Below are positions 19,021-27,967 of a DNA stretch of 64,000 bases, piece after piece; position 1 is the first letter of the stretch; every line of letters begins with the position of its first letter. This DNA comes from Herpetosiphonaceae bacterium (GTDB lineage: Bacteria > Chloroflexota > Chloroflexia > Chloroflexales > Kallotenuaceae): the NCBI GenBank assembly GCA_013821605.1, contig JACDGP010000004.1, positions 1 through 64,000 of the forward strand. The letters run 5' to 3'. Both the position numbers and the translations under genes were made by a program. The notes under the pieces are model-generated. The model had not been told where the DNA came from and ran no database searches. It saw only the letters and a list, made by a program, of their open reading frames with translations.

Positions 19021-19053
19021 AACTATCAACTGAGAGCCGTGTAGGAGCATACG

Positions 19054-21168
19054 ATGTACCGTCCTTCTGATTATATTGAACGCGTATATGCCGGCGTGTT
19101 GGGCAAGCTGATTGGGGTCTACCTGGGCCGGCCGTTTGAGGGCTGGAGCTATGAACGGATCATGGCCGAACTCGGGCCGATTCACTACTATGTCCACGAG
19201 CAACGCAAGGTGCCGCTAGTCGTAACGGATGACGATATTGCGGGTACCTTCACCTTCCTCCGCGCGTTGCCCGACTACGGCAACCGCCGCGATCTCACGC
19301 CGGCGCAGATCGGCCAGAGCTGGCTCAACTACATTATCGAAGGACGTACGATCTTGTGGTGGGGTGGGATGGGTAACTCGACAGAACACACGGCCTATCT
19401 GCGTCTTAAGGAGGGCATCCATGCGCCGGAAAGCGGATCAATCGCATTGAATGGCAAGATCATTGCCGAGCAAATCGGAGCCCAAATTTTCATTGATGGA
19501 TGGGCAATGGTTGCGCCCGGCGACCCTGAGTTGGCGGTTGATCTGGCGCGTCGGGCAGCGAGCGTTAGTCATGATGGTGAGGCGATCTATGGCGCGCAGG
19601 TCATTGCAGCCATGGAAGCTCAAGCGTTTGTGGAGGCCGATCTTGGGAAGCTACTCGACACGGGTGTCTCCTTCATCCCGCAGGACTCGGTCATCTATCG
19701 CCTGATCAATGATATTCGGGAGTGGCATGCACGTGAGCCCAGTTGGCAAAAGACGCGAGAAGAGATTGCGGAGCGGTATGGGTATGACAAGTACCGGGGT
19801 GCTTGTCATATGGTCCCCAACCATGCGTTGATTATTCATGCACTGCTGTATGGGGACGACGACTTCCAGAAGTCGATGATGATTGTGAACACGAGCGGCT
19901 GGGATACCGACTGCAACGCGGGCAATGTGGGCTGCCTGCTGGGAATCAAAAACGGGCTGGCGGGGATCGAGGCCGGGCCGGACTGGCGCGGACCGGTCGC
20001 GGACCGGTTGTATCTTTCTACGGCTGATGGCGGACGAGCCATTACCGATGCGGTGACGGAAACGTACCAGGTCGTGAATATTGGGCGGGCGCTGGCGAAC
20101 GAGTCTCCGCTGAGTCCCAAAGACGGCGCGCGGTTCCACTGGGAATTGCCCGGCTCAGTCCAAGGCTTTCAACCAGAAGTGGGTGGCGATGCAAGCGCTG
20201 TTGTGCTAGAAAACGTGGCTGGTCATAGCACATTGGGCACACGTAGCCTGGCGCTACGCTACCACGATCTGGTGCCTGGCCGCGCCGCGCGGGTAGCGAC
20301 GCCGACGTTTACGCCACCTGAGGTCATGAGCATGCCGGGCTACCAGCTGTTGGCCTCACCGACGCTGTATCCGGGCCAGACCGTACGTGCATGGGTCGAG
20401 GCCGATGGTGGGAACGCCGGGCCGGTCAGCTGCCGCCTGTACCTGCGCTGGTATGGGGCCGATGATAGGCTTGTGCGTGGCTATGGGCCGCAGATGGTGT
20501 TAGCTCCGGGGGCCAAGCATCTGTTTACGTGGATGATCGAGGACTTGGGCGGCGCGCCGGTTGCCGAGATTGGCGTGGAGTTAAGCGCTGCGCAACCTAC
20601 CAATGGCGTCGTTTACCTGGATTATCTGTCTTGGGATGGTGCCCCCAACGTTGTCTTTAGGCGGCCTGTTTCCGGTGGGATGCTCTGGCGGCAGGCATGG
20701 GTCGATGGGATGGACCAGAATGAAGAGCGCTGGCCTGAGGCCTTTCATCTGGTGCAAAACAACGGGCGCGGTCTCTTGAGCCAGGGTACGCGCGAGTGGA
20801 CCAACTATCAGGTGAGCGCGACGATCAGATCCGATCTCGCGACTGCTGTGGGCATTGGCGCGAGGGTACAGGGCATGCAGCGCTACTACGCGCTGTTGCT
20901 CCAGCGCGGTGGCACGGTACGCCTGGTCAAAGTGCTGGATGGCGAAACGGTGCTGGACGAAGCCAAGTTGCCCTGGACTTTCGGCAGCATGTACAGCTTG
21001 CGCCTCCAGGTCAATGGGGGACGCTTGTGTGGCTGGGTCGATGACCGGCTGTTGTTCGACCTGGCGGATGGGGAGCGGCCGTTGAAGGGTGGTGGTGTGG
21101 CACTGATCTGCGAAGAAGGCGGCCTGGCGACGGACGCCGTCATGGTGCAACCGGCTGCGCCGCATTAG
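19054..21168 (+). CDS. ADP-ribosylglycohydrolase-family protein with C-terminal lectin-like domain
   Basis: The first ~340 residues are an ADP-ribosylglycohydrolase domain with GVLGKLIGVYLGRPFEGW, the metal-binding TDDDI near residue 58, and TSGWDTDCNAGNVGCLLG near residues 280-297. The rest of the 704 residues is beta-rich. The final ~180 residues resemble a concanavalin-like (LamG/DUF1080-type) sandwich, visible as REWTNYQVSATIRSD and YYALLLQRGGTVRLVK with alternating strands. The domain is not preceded by a signal peptide. The gene follows the PfkB-like gene after 33 bases. I infer hydrolysis of an N- or O-glycosidic bond in a small molecule or glycan rather than de-ADP-ribosylation. Confidence 0.86.
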   Translation: MYRPSDYIERVYAGVLGKLIGVYLGRPFEGWSYERIMAELGPIHYYVHEQRKVPLVVTDDDIAGTFTFLRALPDYGNRRDLTPAQIGQSWLNYIIEGRTILWWGGMGNSTEHTAYLRLKEGIHAPESGSIALNGKIIAEQIGAQIFIDGWAMVAPGDPELAVDLARRAASVSHDGEAIYGAQVIAAMEAQAFVEADLGKLLDTGVSFIPQDSVIYRLINDIREWHAREPSWQKTREEIAERYGYDKYRGACHMVPNHALIIHALLYGDDDFQKSMMIVNTSGWDTDCNAGNVGCLLGIKNGLAGIEAGPDWRGPVADRLYLSTADGGRAITDAVTETYQVVNIGRALANESPLSPKDGARFHWELPGSVQGFQPEVGGDASAVVLENVAGHSTLGTRSLALRYHDLVPGRAARVATPTFTPPEVMSMPGYQLLASPTLYPGQTVRAWVEADGGNAGPVSCRLYLRWYGADDRLVRGYGPQMVLAPGAKHLFTWMIEDLGGAPVAEIGVELSAAQPTNGVVYLDYLSWDGAPNVVFRRPVSGGMLWRQAWVDGMDQNEERWPEAFHLVQNNGRGLLSQGTREWTNYQVSATIRSDLATAVGIGARVQGMQRYYALLLQRGGTVRLVKVLDGETVLDEAKLPWTFGSMYSLRLQVNGGRLCGWVDDRLLFDLADGERPLKGGGVALICEEGGLATDAVMVQPAAPH

Positions 21169-21237
21169 CGCAAGAGCCCAAAAGCGTTTACACTTGCTGT
21201 CTATAGGCAGCTCGTTTGAGAAAGGTTGCTGTATTTT

Positions 21238-22650
21238 ATGGCCAAGATAACCCTGATCGGCGCGGGCAGTACGGTCTTTGCAAAGAACTTACTGAGCGAC
21301 ATTCTCAGTTTTCCGGAGTTGGCGCACTCGACCATTACGCTCTTCGATATTGACGCCGACCGGCTCAGTACCTCGGAGGTTGTAGCGCATAAGGTTGCTG
21401 CGGCACGTGAGGCGCACCCCGTGATCGAGACTACGACTGACCGGCGGCGTGCGCTGAATGGTGCAGACTATGCCATTAGCATGATTCAAGTCGGCGGATA
21501 CAAGCCGAGCACCGTGGTCGATTTCGAGATCCCGAAGCGTTACGGCTTGCGTCAAACCATCGCTGATACTCTGGGCATCGGTGGCATCATGCGGGGCTTA
21601 CGAACGATCCCGGTACTGCTCAATATTTGTCACGATATGGAAGAGCTATGCCCAGATGTGACGTTCCTAAACTACGTCAACCCAATGGCCATGAATTGTT
21701 GGGCGATTAGTCGCGGAAGCTCAATTAAAACCGTGGGGTTGTGTCATAGCGTACAAGGTACTGCGCAGGAGTTGGCGCGGGACATCAAGGTACCGGTTGA
21801 TGAAATCAATTACCTGTGTGCGGGTATAAATCATATGGCCTTCTACCTGCGCTTTGAACGCGACGGCCAGGATTTGTACCCGCTGATCAACCAAGCTCTG
21901 GCAGCAGGCGACGTGCCGGCCTGGAATCAAGTGCGTTATGAGATGCTGAAGCGGCTAGGGTATTTCGTGACCGAATCGAGCGAGCACTTTAGCGAGTACG
22001 TACCCTGGTTCATCAAGCGTGATCGCCCCGACCTAATCGAACGCTTTCATGTGCCGCTCGACGAATACATTGAGCGCTGTGAAATTCAGATCGCGGATTG
22101 GGGTAGTATGCGGGTCGCTCTAGAAGATCCCGATCCGCAAGCGGTCAGCCGGTATGAGCGGGGCAAGATGGAGGAGCGGCTGCAACGGCGAGCTAGGGAA
22201 GATCCACGGGCGGCAGAGCAGCTGCGCAAGGCGTGGAGTGCTGAAGGTCGTGATGATACCAAGCGGCACTCGGGGGAGTACGGATCACTTATTATCCATG
22301 CGATGGAGACCAACCAGCAGCGGGTGATCTACGGCAACGTCGCTAATCATGGCCTGATCGACAACCTGCCCGAGGGCTGTTGTGTCGAGGTGCCCTGCTT
22401 GGTAGACAAGAACGGTGTCCAACCCACCCATGTTGATAAGCTGCCACCACAATTGGCGGCATTAATGCGTACCAATGTCAACGTGCAGGAACTGACGGTC
22501 GAAGCGGCATTGACCGGCAAACGTGAGCATATCTACCATGCCGCGATGCTCGATCCGCACACGGCGGCGGAGCTTGATCTTGAACAGATCTGCGCTCTGG
22601 TTGATGATTTGATCGCCGCACACGGTGAGTGGCTACCGGCCTATCATTAA
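21238..22650 (+). CDS. GH4 family glycosidase, MelA-type alpha-galactosidase/glucosidase
   Basis: GH4 enzymes cleave glycosides through an NAD- and metal-dependent oxidation-elimination mechanism. The 470-residue product shows the NAD loop GAGSTVFAKNLL, NYVNPMAMN near residue 147, and the metal-binding Cys of CHSVQG (about 168) and His of INHMAF (about 198). The pattern is that of the MelA/LplD branch. An upstream TTG would add four residues but touches the GAAAGG ribosome site, so the ATG is preferred. It is the last gene of the plus-strand cluster, followed by a hairpin terminator, and probably acts on the same imported glycoside as the preceding genes. Confidence 0.92.
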   Translation: MAKITLIGAGSTVFAKNLLSDILSFPELAHSTITLFDIDADRLSTSEVVAHKVAAAREAHPVIETTTDRRRALNGADYAISMIQVGGYKPSTVVDFEIPKRYGLRQTIADTLGIGGIMRGLRTIPVLLNICHDMEELCPDVTFLNYVNPMAMNCWAISRGSSIKTVGLCHSVQGTAQELARDIKVPVDEINYLCAGINHMAFYLRFERDGQDLYPLINQALAAGDVPAWNQVRYEMLKRLGYFVTESSEHFSEYVPWFIKRDRPDLIERFHVPLDEYIERCEIQIADWGSMRVALEDPDPQAVSRYERGKMEERLQRRAREDPRAAEQLRKAWSAEGRDDTKRHSGEYGSLIIHAMETNQQRVIYGNVANHGLIDNLPEGCCVEVPCLVDKNGVQPTHVDKLPPQLAALMRTNVNVQELTVEAALTGKREHIYHAAMLDPHTAAELDLEQICALVDDLIAAHGEWLPAYH

Positions 22651-22678
22651 GGTTGAACGGCAGGAATGCCTCCAGCTT

Positions 22679-22715
22679 CTGTACACGCGCTGTCCCATCG
22701 GCACCGCGTGTACAG
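22679..22715. terminator. Bidirectional hairpin terminator between convergent genes
   Basis: The 11-base arms CTGTACACGCG (22679-22689) and CGCGTGTACAG (22705-22715) are perfectly complementary with a 15-base loop. It lies between the stops of the GH4 gene and the oppositely oriented oxidoreductase gene. No long T-run follows on either side. Confidence 0.6.
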
Positions 22716-22762
22716 GCTTAGCAGCTTATCTTCACCGGGTATTTTCACCCATGCGCCGATGC

Positions 22763-23905
22763 TTACCCGATGTTCCAGGTTGCGTCATTGATTAGTTCGA
22801 CCTTGCCGCTCGCAGCGGAGCGAATGCCGGCATCGAGAATCGCCATCATTTCGAGGTTCATCAAGGGGTCGAGCGTCGGATGGAGGGCTTCACCCGTCTC
22901 CAGGTGATGAATGAACTCTTCAGCCAGCGTGGCGCGCCCTACAGGGAGCGGCTCGCCGTCGACGACCTGATCGGGAGGGGTTGGATCATGCGAGCGCGTG
23001 GTGTAGACTTCAACGGCCGAGGTGGGCAAGGCATGGTCACGATGCTGGCGCTGGACTGTGACCATCGTCCCTTTCGTGCCGTACACAATGGGTCCGGTGG
23101 GAATGCCAGTATGGAAGGTGGTCCATGTGCCTTCCAGGATCGCCAGCGCTTTCGGGAATCGTACGGTAATCACCGCGTTATCGTCAGCGTCACCATAGGG
23201 ACTGGCAAGGTTGGCCTTGAGGGCAGTTGCGGCAATGGCCGGCGTTCCTAGATACCAGCGCGACACACAGGCACCGTAACAGCAGTAGTCGAGCAGTGCA
23301 CCACCGCCGGGTGCAGAATGGTGCCACCATTCTGTACCTTTCTCCTCGTCCGTGAAGGCGTCGGCATCCTTGCCATACGACAAGGGTCCCATGCTGGCGC
23401 CGTTGCGCCACTTGATCTCCCATACGTCGCCGATGATGCCCGAGTCGATCAACTTCTTCATAGTGCGCGTGGCCGGCGACCAGGTGATCGGCCAGTTGAT
23501 CATGAGGCGCACATTATTGGTTTGTGCGGCACGCACCATCCGTAGTGCATCGGAGAGCGAGTCAGCCATGGGCTTTTCCGTGACCATATGAATGCCCTTG
23601 GCGGCGACGGCCTCTGCGATCTCAGCATGGCGCGCGTTCTCTGGGCAGAAGATGACGATATCCATCTGCTCCTGGTCGAGCATCTGATGATAGTCGTCGT
23701 AGACCTTGGGGATGCCGGTTACCTCGTGAGCGCGCTTGAGGTTGGCCCGGCGCGAACTAGACTTTTCGGTGTGAGATGGTATCGATGGTACCGTGTCAGC
23801 GCAGGCGACCCACTCGACATTGGGTAGCTTGGCGAAGGCATCGACCAACGCATTGATGTGCATATGCGCGAACCCGATTACACCCACGCGATACGACTTG
23901 GCCAT
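22763..23905 (-). CDS. Gfo/Idh/MocA-family oxidoreductase
   Basis: This 380-residue protein has a Rossmann N-terminus (VGVIGFAHMHINALVDAF, with a His-rich loop) and the catalytic-Lys motif TEKPMADSLSDA near residues 113-124. The C-terminal substrate domain contains GGGALLDYCCYGAC. It faces the GH4 gene tail to tail across a hairpin. The substrate cannot be told from sequence; sugars, inositols or their acids are usual. Confidence 0.87.
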   Translation of the reverse strand: MAKSYRVGVIGFAHMHINALVDAFAKLPNVEWVACADTVPSIPSHTEKSSSRRANLKRAHEVTGIPKVYDDYHQMLDQEQMDIVIFCPENARHAEIAEAVAAKGIHMVTEKPMADSLSDALRMVRAAQTNNVRLMINWPITWSPATRTMKKLIDSGIIGDVWEIKWRNGASMGPLSYGKDADAFTDEEKGTEWWHHSAPGGGALLDYCCYGACVSRWYLGTPAIAATALKANLASPYGDADDNAVITVRFPKALAILEGTWTTFHTGIPTGPIVYGTKGTMVTVQRQHRDHALPTSAVEVYTTRSHDPTPPDQVVDGEPLPVGRATLAEEFIHHLETGEALHPTLDPLMNLEMMAILDAGIRSAASGKVELINDATWNIG

Positions 23906-24094
23906 TCATCGGCTCCTTTGACCATCACGGTCACTATACAGCAAGCCCTTAGGATAATCACTGCTCAGTATCCTCTTTGAGCAGCATTAGCGTAATCCAA
24001 AGTGCTGGATCTGGCAAGCTTGGCAACGTATAGTAAAATGAGCAAGCGAATGTCTTCAGAACAACATTCATCTGGCTAACGAAACGAGGAGTTT

Positions 24095-24628
24095 ATGAGA
24101 GAGCGACGACCGGCTCACTTTATTGGTGTGCGCACATATGAGGATCCGAAGGGCCGATTCTACTTTCGGTATCCCACAGACTGGGCAGAGTTCGAGCTTG
24201 ATGACAATCGCGAAGGCATCATGTACGTACCTGAAGCCGAGGATCTGGTCACCAATTTTTCGGCGTGGGTCTCCGAACTGGACCATCCAGTGGTGGCGGA
24301 GGACCTGGAAGATTTACGACAGGGGGTCGATGCTGGTCTGGCGTCGCTTACCGAGTGCAACGTCGAAGCCGAATCCCAGGATGCGCTCGGCAACCTCGTC
24401 AAATTCGAACGCATCTTCACCTTCCATGAGGGCGATGCCATACGGAAACGCAAGCTTTGGATTCTATACGTCGACAAATGGCTGATTGTTCTGACGTTTC
24501 AAGGATACAGTGAGGAAGCATACGATCATTGGCTCGCGATGGCGAATTATTCCTTTGACACGTTCAATATTCCGGCGGAACTCTGGTTTTCAGTGGATCG
24601 CGACTTAAGTGGATATACACGGAGTTGA
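24095..24628 (+). CDS. Hypothetical protein, possible PsbP/DcrB-like fold
   Basis: The 177-residue protein has no signal peptide or membrane segment. It begins RPAHFIGVRTYEDPKGRFYFRYPTDW-like, with a beta-strand and tryptophan pattern common in PsbP/DcrB/DUF1795-type proteins, where an early 'F.YP..W' element is followed by strands and a late W-L-A-M-A-like helix. That assignment is weak. GAGGAG lies five bases before the ATG. A TATAGT box about 60 bases upstream could be its -10 element. It is a single gene facing a STAS gene across a terminator hairpin. Confidence 0.75.
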   Translation: MRERRPAHFIGVRTYEDPKGRFYFRYPTDWAEFELDDNREGIMYVPEAEDLVTNFSAWVSELDHPVVAEDLEDLRQGVDAGLASLTECNVEAESQDALGNLVKFERIFTFHEGDAIRKRKLWILYVDKWLIVLTFQGYSEEAYDHWLAMANYSFDTFNIPAELWFSVDRDLSGYTRS

Positions 24629-24642
24629 CCCTGGCTTGGTGG

Positions 24643-24679
24643 CTGACCTAGCGGTGCGATTATGCTACCACTAGGTCAG
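24643..24679. terminator. Bidirectional hairpin terminator
   Basis: The arms CTGACCTAGCGG (24643-24654) and CCACTAGGTCAG (24668-24679) pair with one mismatch around a 13-base loop. They sit just past the stop of the hypothetical gene and just past the stop of the opposing STAS gene, as expected of a shared terminator. Confidence 0.6.
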
Positions 24680-24687
24680 TGTGCCGG

Positions 24688-25038
24688 TTAAAAGCTGGCA
24701 ACGGCGTCGACCATGTCGTCATAGATGTCGAAGAGACCGGTAAAGCCAACGAGGTCGAAGACCTGCTTAATATTGTCTGGGAGATTCACAAGACGAACAT
24801 CACCCGGTTCCGAACTCCTTGGTTTATGCTCCTGGGCCCGCTTACGCGCACTAACCAACACACGTAGACCGGCACTATTAATGTAGCGCAGCCCAGCAAG
24901 ATCGAGTAAGATGCGGTAGTGGCCTGCATCGAAGAGTTTATCAAGCTCTTCCTTAAGCACTGCGGTATCAACGACATCGATGCGACCAGTGACGGCGAGC
25001 ACGTCTACACGCGGCAAAGGGCGATGTGCAATTTCCAT
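24688..25038 (-). CDS. STAS-domain protein (anti-sigma factor antagonist-like)
   Basis: This 116-residue single STAS domain resembles SpoIIAA/RsbV. The segment YINSAGLRVLVSARKRA holds the Ser that partner kinases phosphorylate in this family (within INSAGL). VRLVNLPDNIKQVFDLVGF is the usual following helix. The ATG chosen follows GGGAGG six bases upstream; an ATG seven codons earlier lies before the ribosome site. No anti-sigma kinase or phosphatase gene is adjacent, so its partner must be elsewhere. Confidence 0.87.
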   Translation of the reverse strand: MEIAHRPLPRVDVLAVTGRIDVVDTAVLKEELDKLFDAGHYRILLDLAGLRYINSAGLRVLVSARKRAQEHKPRSSEPGDVRLVNLPDNIKQVFDLVGFTGLFDIYDDMVDAVASF

Positions 25039-25148
25039 GAATCCCTCCCTTAAGTGCATCTCGATGCCCTAGTCTAGCACATAGCTCCAAAAGGTAAAAG
25101 CGACAATAAGTTGTTGACGCAGGCTAGCACTGCGAGGTTCCGTAGCAT

Positions 25149-25176
25149 CACGCAAAGGCGCAAAGACGCCAAAGGT
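25149..25176 (+). repeat. Short CGCAAAG-type tandem repeat
   Basis: Three imperfect copies of a heptamer-like unit (CGCAAAGG, CGCAAAGA, CGCCAAAGG) lie about 20 bases upstream of the next gene's start. Interspersed repeats of this type are common in several bacterial lineages, including cyanobacteria and Chloroflexi. The upstream extension of the following reading frame runs through it and should not be taken as coding. Confidence 0.4.
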
Positions 25177-25194
25177 ACGAAAGAGAGGCAATGG

Positions 25195-26253
25195 ATGAAC
25201 TCTGTGCGAGTGGGCGTTATTGGGATGGGCATTGGGCTACCAATGGCCAAAGGCATTGCCAGTAATTCCCGTGGGTCAATTGTGGCGCTGTGTGATTTGA
25301 TCGAGGAGCGCATGGACACGGTAGCAGCCAAACTGCCCACACCGGTACGCTATTTCACCGATCATGTAGCAATGTGCCGCGATCCGGAGATTGATGCTGT
25401 GATCGTAGCGACGCCGAATCAGTTCCATGTGTCGGTGGCGCTGGAAGCGATCCGCAACAACAAGCATGTCCTAATCACTAAGCCGCTCGCCGACGCACTT
25501 GCTCCGGCGCAACAGGTTGTGGCAGCGGCCGAGGCAGCGGGCGTCGTTAATATGATGTCACTGTCGACACGTTTCGATGCTCCGGCGCAATATCTAGGTG
25601 GGCTGCGTGCTGACGGTGTTTTTGGTGATATTTATTATGCCCGCGCGCGAAGCATTCGGCGAAGTGGCATCCCGAGCTGGAGCCCCGGATTCGTTCGTAA
25701 GGGCGGCGGTGCGTTTCGCGATATGGGTGTCCATTGTCTTGATGCTGCCTGGTGGTTGATGGGTATGCCCCAGCCGGTTAGTGTAACGGGGGTTGCCGGG
25801 GCAAAGTTCGGTCCCCGAGGACTCGGCTATTGGCACTTTGCGGGGCAACCAACGATAGTGTCCGAACCGTTTGAAGCGGATGATTATGCGGCCGGGCTGA
25901 TTCGCTTCGAGGATGGTCAGGCATTGCATATTGAGAGCTTCTGGGCTTCGCACCAACCGGAGGATTTTCAGGTCGAACTTTTCGGTACAGACGCCGGTGC
26001 ACGGCTCAGTCCACTGGCGGTGTACCGCACCGAGAACGGTGCTCCTACGGATAGCACGATTGAACTTCCAGTTGGACCGACGGTGTGGGAGCGCATCGGT
26101 GCGCATTTCATCGCATGTATTCTCGACGGCGTCGTCTGCCAAGCACCGCTACGACATGGCATGATCGTGCAAGAGCTGCTTGAGGCGCTTCTCGAAAGCG
26201 CCGAGACCGGCAAGGAGCTGGGCGTTGGCCGTACAGGAAAAGTGGCGGCATAA
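25195..26253 (+). CDS. Gfo/Idh/MocA-family oxidoreductase
   Basis: The 352-residue product has the Rossmann motif VGVIGMGIGLPMA. The Lys-containing motif appears as ITKPLADAL near residues 96-104, with Thr instead of the usual Glu before KP. The C-terminal domain includes KGGGAFRDMGVHCLDAAWWLMG. The ATG is preceded by GAGAGG at six bases; the frame is open further upstream only through a repeat sequence. The stop lies 14 bases from the opposing deacetylase stop. Confidence 0.87.
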   Translation: MNSVRVGVIGMGIGLPMAKGIASNSRGSIVALCDLIEERMDTVAAKLPTPVRYFTDHVAMCRDPEIDAVIVATPNQFHVSVALEAIRNNKHVLITKPLADALAPAQQVVAAAEAAGVVNMMSLSTRFDAPAQYLGGLRADGVFGDIYYARARSIRRSGIPSWSPGFVRKGGGAFRDMGVHCLDAAWWLMGMPQPVSVTGVAGAKFGPRGLGYWHFAGQPTIVSEPFEADDYAAGLIRFEDGQALHIESFWASHQPEDFQVELFGTDAGARLSPLAVYRTENGAPTDSTIELPVGPTVWERIGAHFIACILDGVVCQAPLRHGMIVQELLEALLESAETGKELGVGRTGKVAA

Positions 26254-26267
26254 CCTGCGGATACGGC

Positions 26268-27164
26268 TTAGCTGCTGTAGCCTAATCCAAGCTCGCGGAA
26301 GTGCTCGTGCGCACCGGCAAGGGTGATGGGTACTACATTGTACTGCTCGGTGAGCATGGCACAATAGTCGAGCAGCGCCTCCAACGTGACGCTTTGTGGA
26401 TCGTCGTTACGATGATAGGCGAAGTGGTTGCGCGTGAAAATGCAGAGCGTCGGGAAAGGCACCGGCTCGCTCGCCAGGCGCTCGATCCAGCGATCAGCGA
26501 TGGGACGGTGCCAGGTGTCGAAGTAGCCACTCTCGATGCATAGGTCATGGGCAAAGCCACCAAAGCCGATCTTGGCCGGGTCGGTCGTTACCGGGAACTC
26601 CAGGAAAGGGAGGCCGCCCGACCGCAAACGGTCATGTGGGTCAACATAATGGGCCTCAACCGGGGCATGGGACCAGCGGGCTGCATGACGTGGAACGTCG
26701 CGCCCTGGGCTAGAAACCGAGCCCTGCCGAAAGCCGAGTCGGAAGAGAGCGTCAAAGGTAGCATCGTTAGCGGAAAAGTTGCCTGGACGAAACGATTGTG
26801 GACGGACGCCGATGGCGTCGCGGAAGCGCTCAAGACCCGCTTCGATCAAGGCCTGCTGATGCTCCATATCGTACTTGCCTAGGGGGTCTTGGTAGCGACG
26901 GTCACCCAGGTGTTGCGGGTCGAGATGAAGGCCTAGTTCGATGCCAAGGCCGCTCAGTTCCTCCAGCAGCGGGGCATGCTCTTCAGCGCAGGCTGGGGAC
27001 AGAAAAAGCGTGGATGGGTAGCCGGCATTGAGAAGGCGAGTACAGAAGCCTTCGATGGAGCGCGCGCTCAGCTCCCAGGTTGCTTGGCTCCTGCCAGCAG
27101 CTTTGCCGCCGGGAGGCTCACAATCCATAGTGAAGAGGACGTGGATCAGCGGTTTGGATTGCAT
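26268..27164 (-). CDS. Polysaccharide deacetylase-like (NodB homology) protein
   Basis: The 298-residue protein shows the NodB-type TIM barrel. HVLFTMDCEP near the N-terminus carries the first Asp, LGLHLDPQHL the metal-binding His, and RPGNFSANDATFDALFRLGF the later helix. No signal peptide or membrane anchor is seen, so an intracellular role on a small sugar or N-acyl substrate is possible. It follows two small genes behind the ABC importer operon on the same strand. Confidence 0.8.
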   Translation of the reverse strand: MQSKPLIHVLFTMDCEPPGGKAAGRSQATWELSARSIEGFCTRLLNAGYPSTLFLSPACAEEHAPLLEELSGLGIELGLHLDPQHLGDRRYQDPLGKYDMEHQQALIEAGLERFRDAIGVRPQSFRPGNFSANDATFDALFRLGFRQGSVSSPGRDVPRHAARWSHAPVEAHYVDPHDRLRSGGLPFLEFPVTTDPAKIGFGGFAHDLCIESGYFDTWHRPIADRWIERLASEPVPFPTLCIFTRNHFAYHRNDDPQSVTLEALLDYCAMLTEQYNVVPITLAGAHEHFRELGLGYSS

Positions 27165-27176
27165 ACGTTTACTACG

Positions 27177-27539
27177 TTAAGCTAACTTGAAAATGGCCAA
27201 GGTCCGCAGGAGCAAGGCGACGACCAGTGCGATGATTAATGGTACCACAAAGCGGGTAAAGCGACGCCGGAGTTGCCGTCGCTCAACGCCGGTGCGAAGA
27301 TACGTTTCAGCGGCCATGATGAACAAAAATAAGACAATACCAAGCAAGGTCATCGGGACGAGATAGACCAGGCTATTCGCCGGACTGCGGCCCATGAAAG
27401 CCGCGATCATGGCGAGAATAGCAGCGCGCCAAACAAAGAACACGAGAATAGACAGCGCCAGCAACAGGAGCAGCAGGCCATAACACACCAAGTAGGCCAA
27501 CATCTGCTCCCGGCGCGAGGGACTAGTGGCTTGAGGCAC
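27177..27539 (-). CDS. Small three-helix membrane protein
   Basis: The 120-residue protein has three hydrophobic segments (about residues 14-43, 56-80 and 98-117). A basic stretch, GVERRQLRRRFTRF, lies between the second and third. I do not recognise a family. It lies 12 bases upstream of the deacetylase gene, so the two are probably cotranscribed. Confidence 0.65.
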   Translation of the reverse strand: MPQATSPSRREQMLAYLVCYGLLLLLLALSILVFFVWRAAILAMIAAFMGRSPANSLVYLVPMTLLGIVLFLFIMAAETYLRTGVERRQLRRRFTRFVVPLIIALVVALLLRTLAIFKLA

Positions 27540-27624
27540 GGCTACCCTCCTTCGTCGTTAATAGCACGACGAAATGGTAAACCATCCGCCATCGCCGGTC
27601 AACTATGTGAGCAGGCGCACCAAA

Positions 27625-27936
27625 TTAGCGGCCGCGTTTCGCCTTTGCTTCGACGACGGTGGGTGGTTCCGCGCTTTTGAGAACCGTCAAATACTGCTCG
27701 TAGAGCGGCAGTGCTTCGGCGTCCGCTGCGACCTTATCGGCTACCGCCTGCTCCTCCGGCCGGACACCACCCTGTGTACGCTGCTGAAACGAGGCATAGA
27801 TTTCCTGCTCCGCCGGCGTCAGGATCGTTTGGAGCCGTGACACAAATTGCTTATAGGCGGCGAGCAGATCGGCATGGTCTAGCCGCCCCAGCACTTGTAA
27901 GGCCCGTTCGTATGGATTTGGACTGTAAGCGGTCAT
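27625..27936 (-). CDS. Hypothetical helical protein
   Basis: A 103-residue soluble protein, mostly helical (YERALQVLGRLDHADLLAAYKQF, AEQEIYASFQQR; overlapping in meaning with heptad-like spacing) and ending in a basic tail KAKRGR. No family was recognised. It follows the last importer gene by 31 bases on the same strand and may be read through from it. Confidence 0.6.
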   Translation of the reverse strand: MTAYSPNPYERALQVLGRLDHADLLAAYKQFVSRLQTILTPAEQEIYASFQQRTQGGVRPEEQAVADKVAADAEALPLYEQYLTVLKSAEPPTVVEAKAKRGR

Positions 27937-27967
27937 CTAGCGACTCCAATCAGTGCCGTCCTAGGTA

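Noticed and set aside
24160-24477. Minus-strand frame opposite the hypothetical gene at 24095
   Set aside because: The plus-strand frame has a good ribosome site and a clear stop before a shared terminator; the antisense frame is Ser/Arg-rich, as expected of a shadow.
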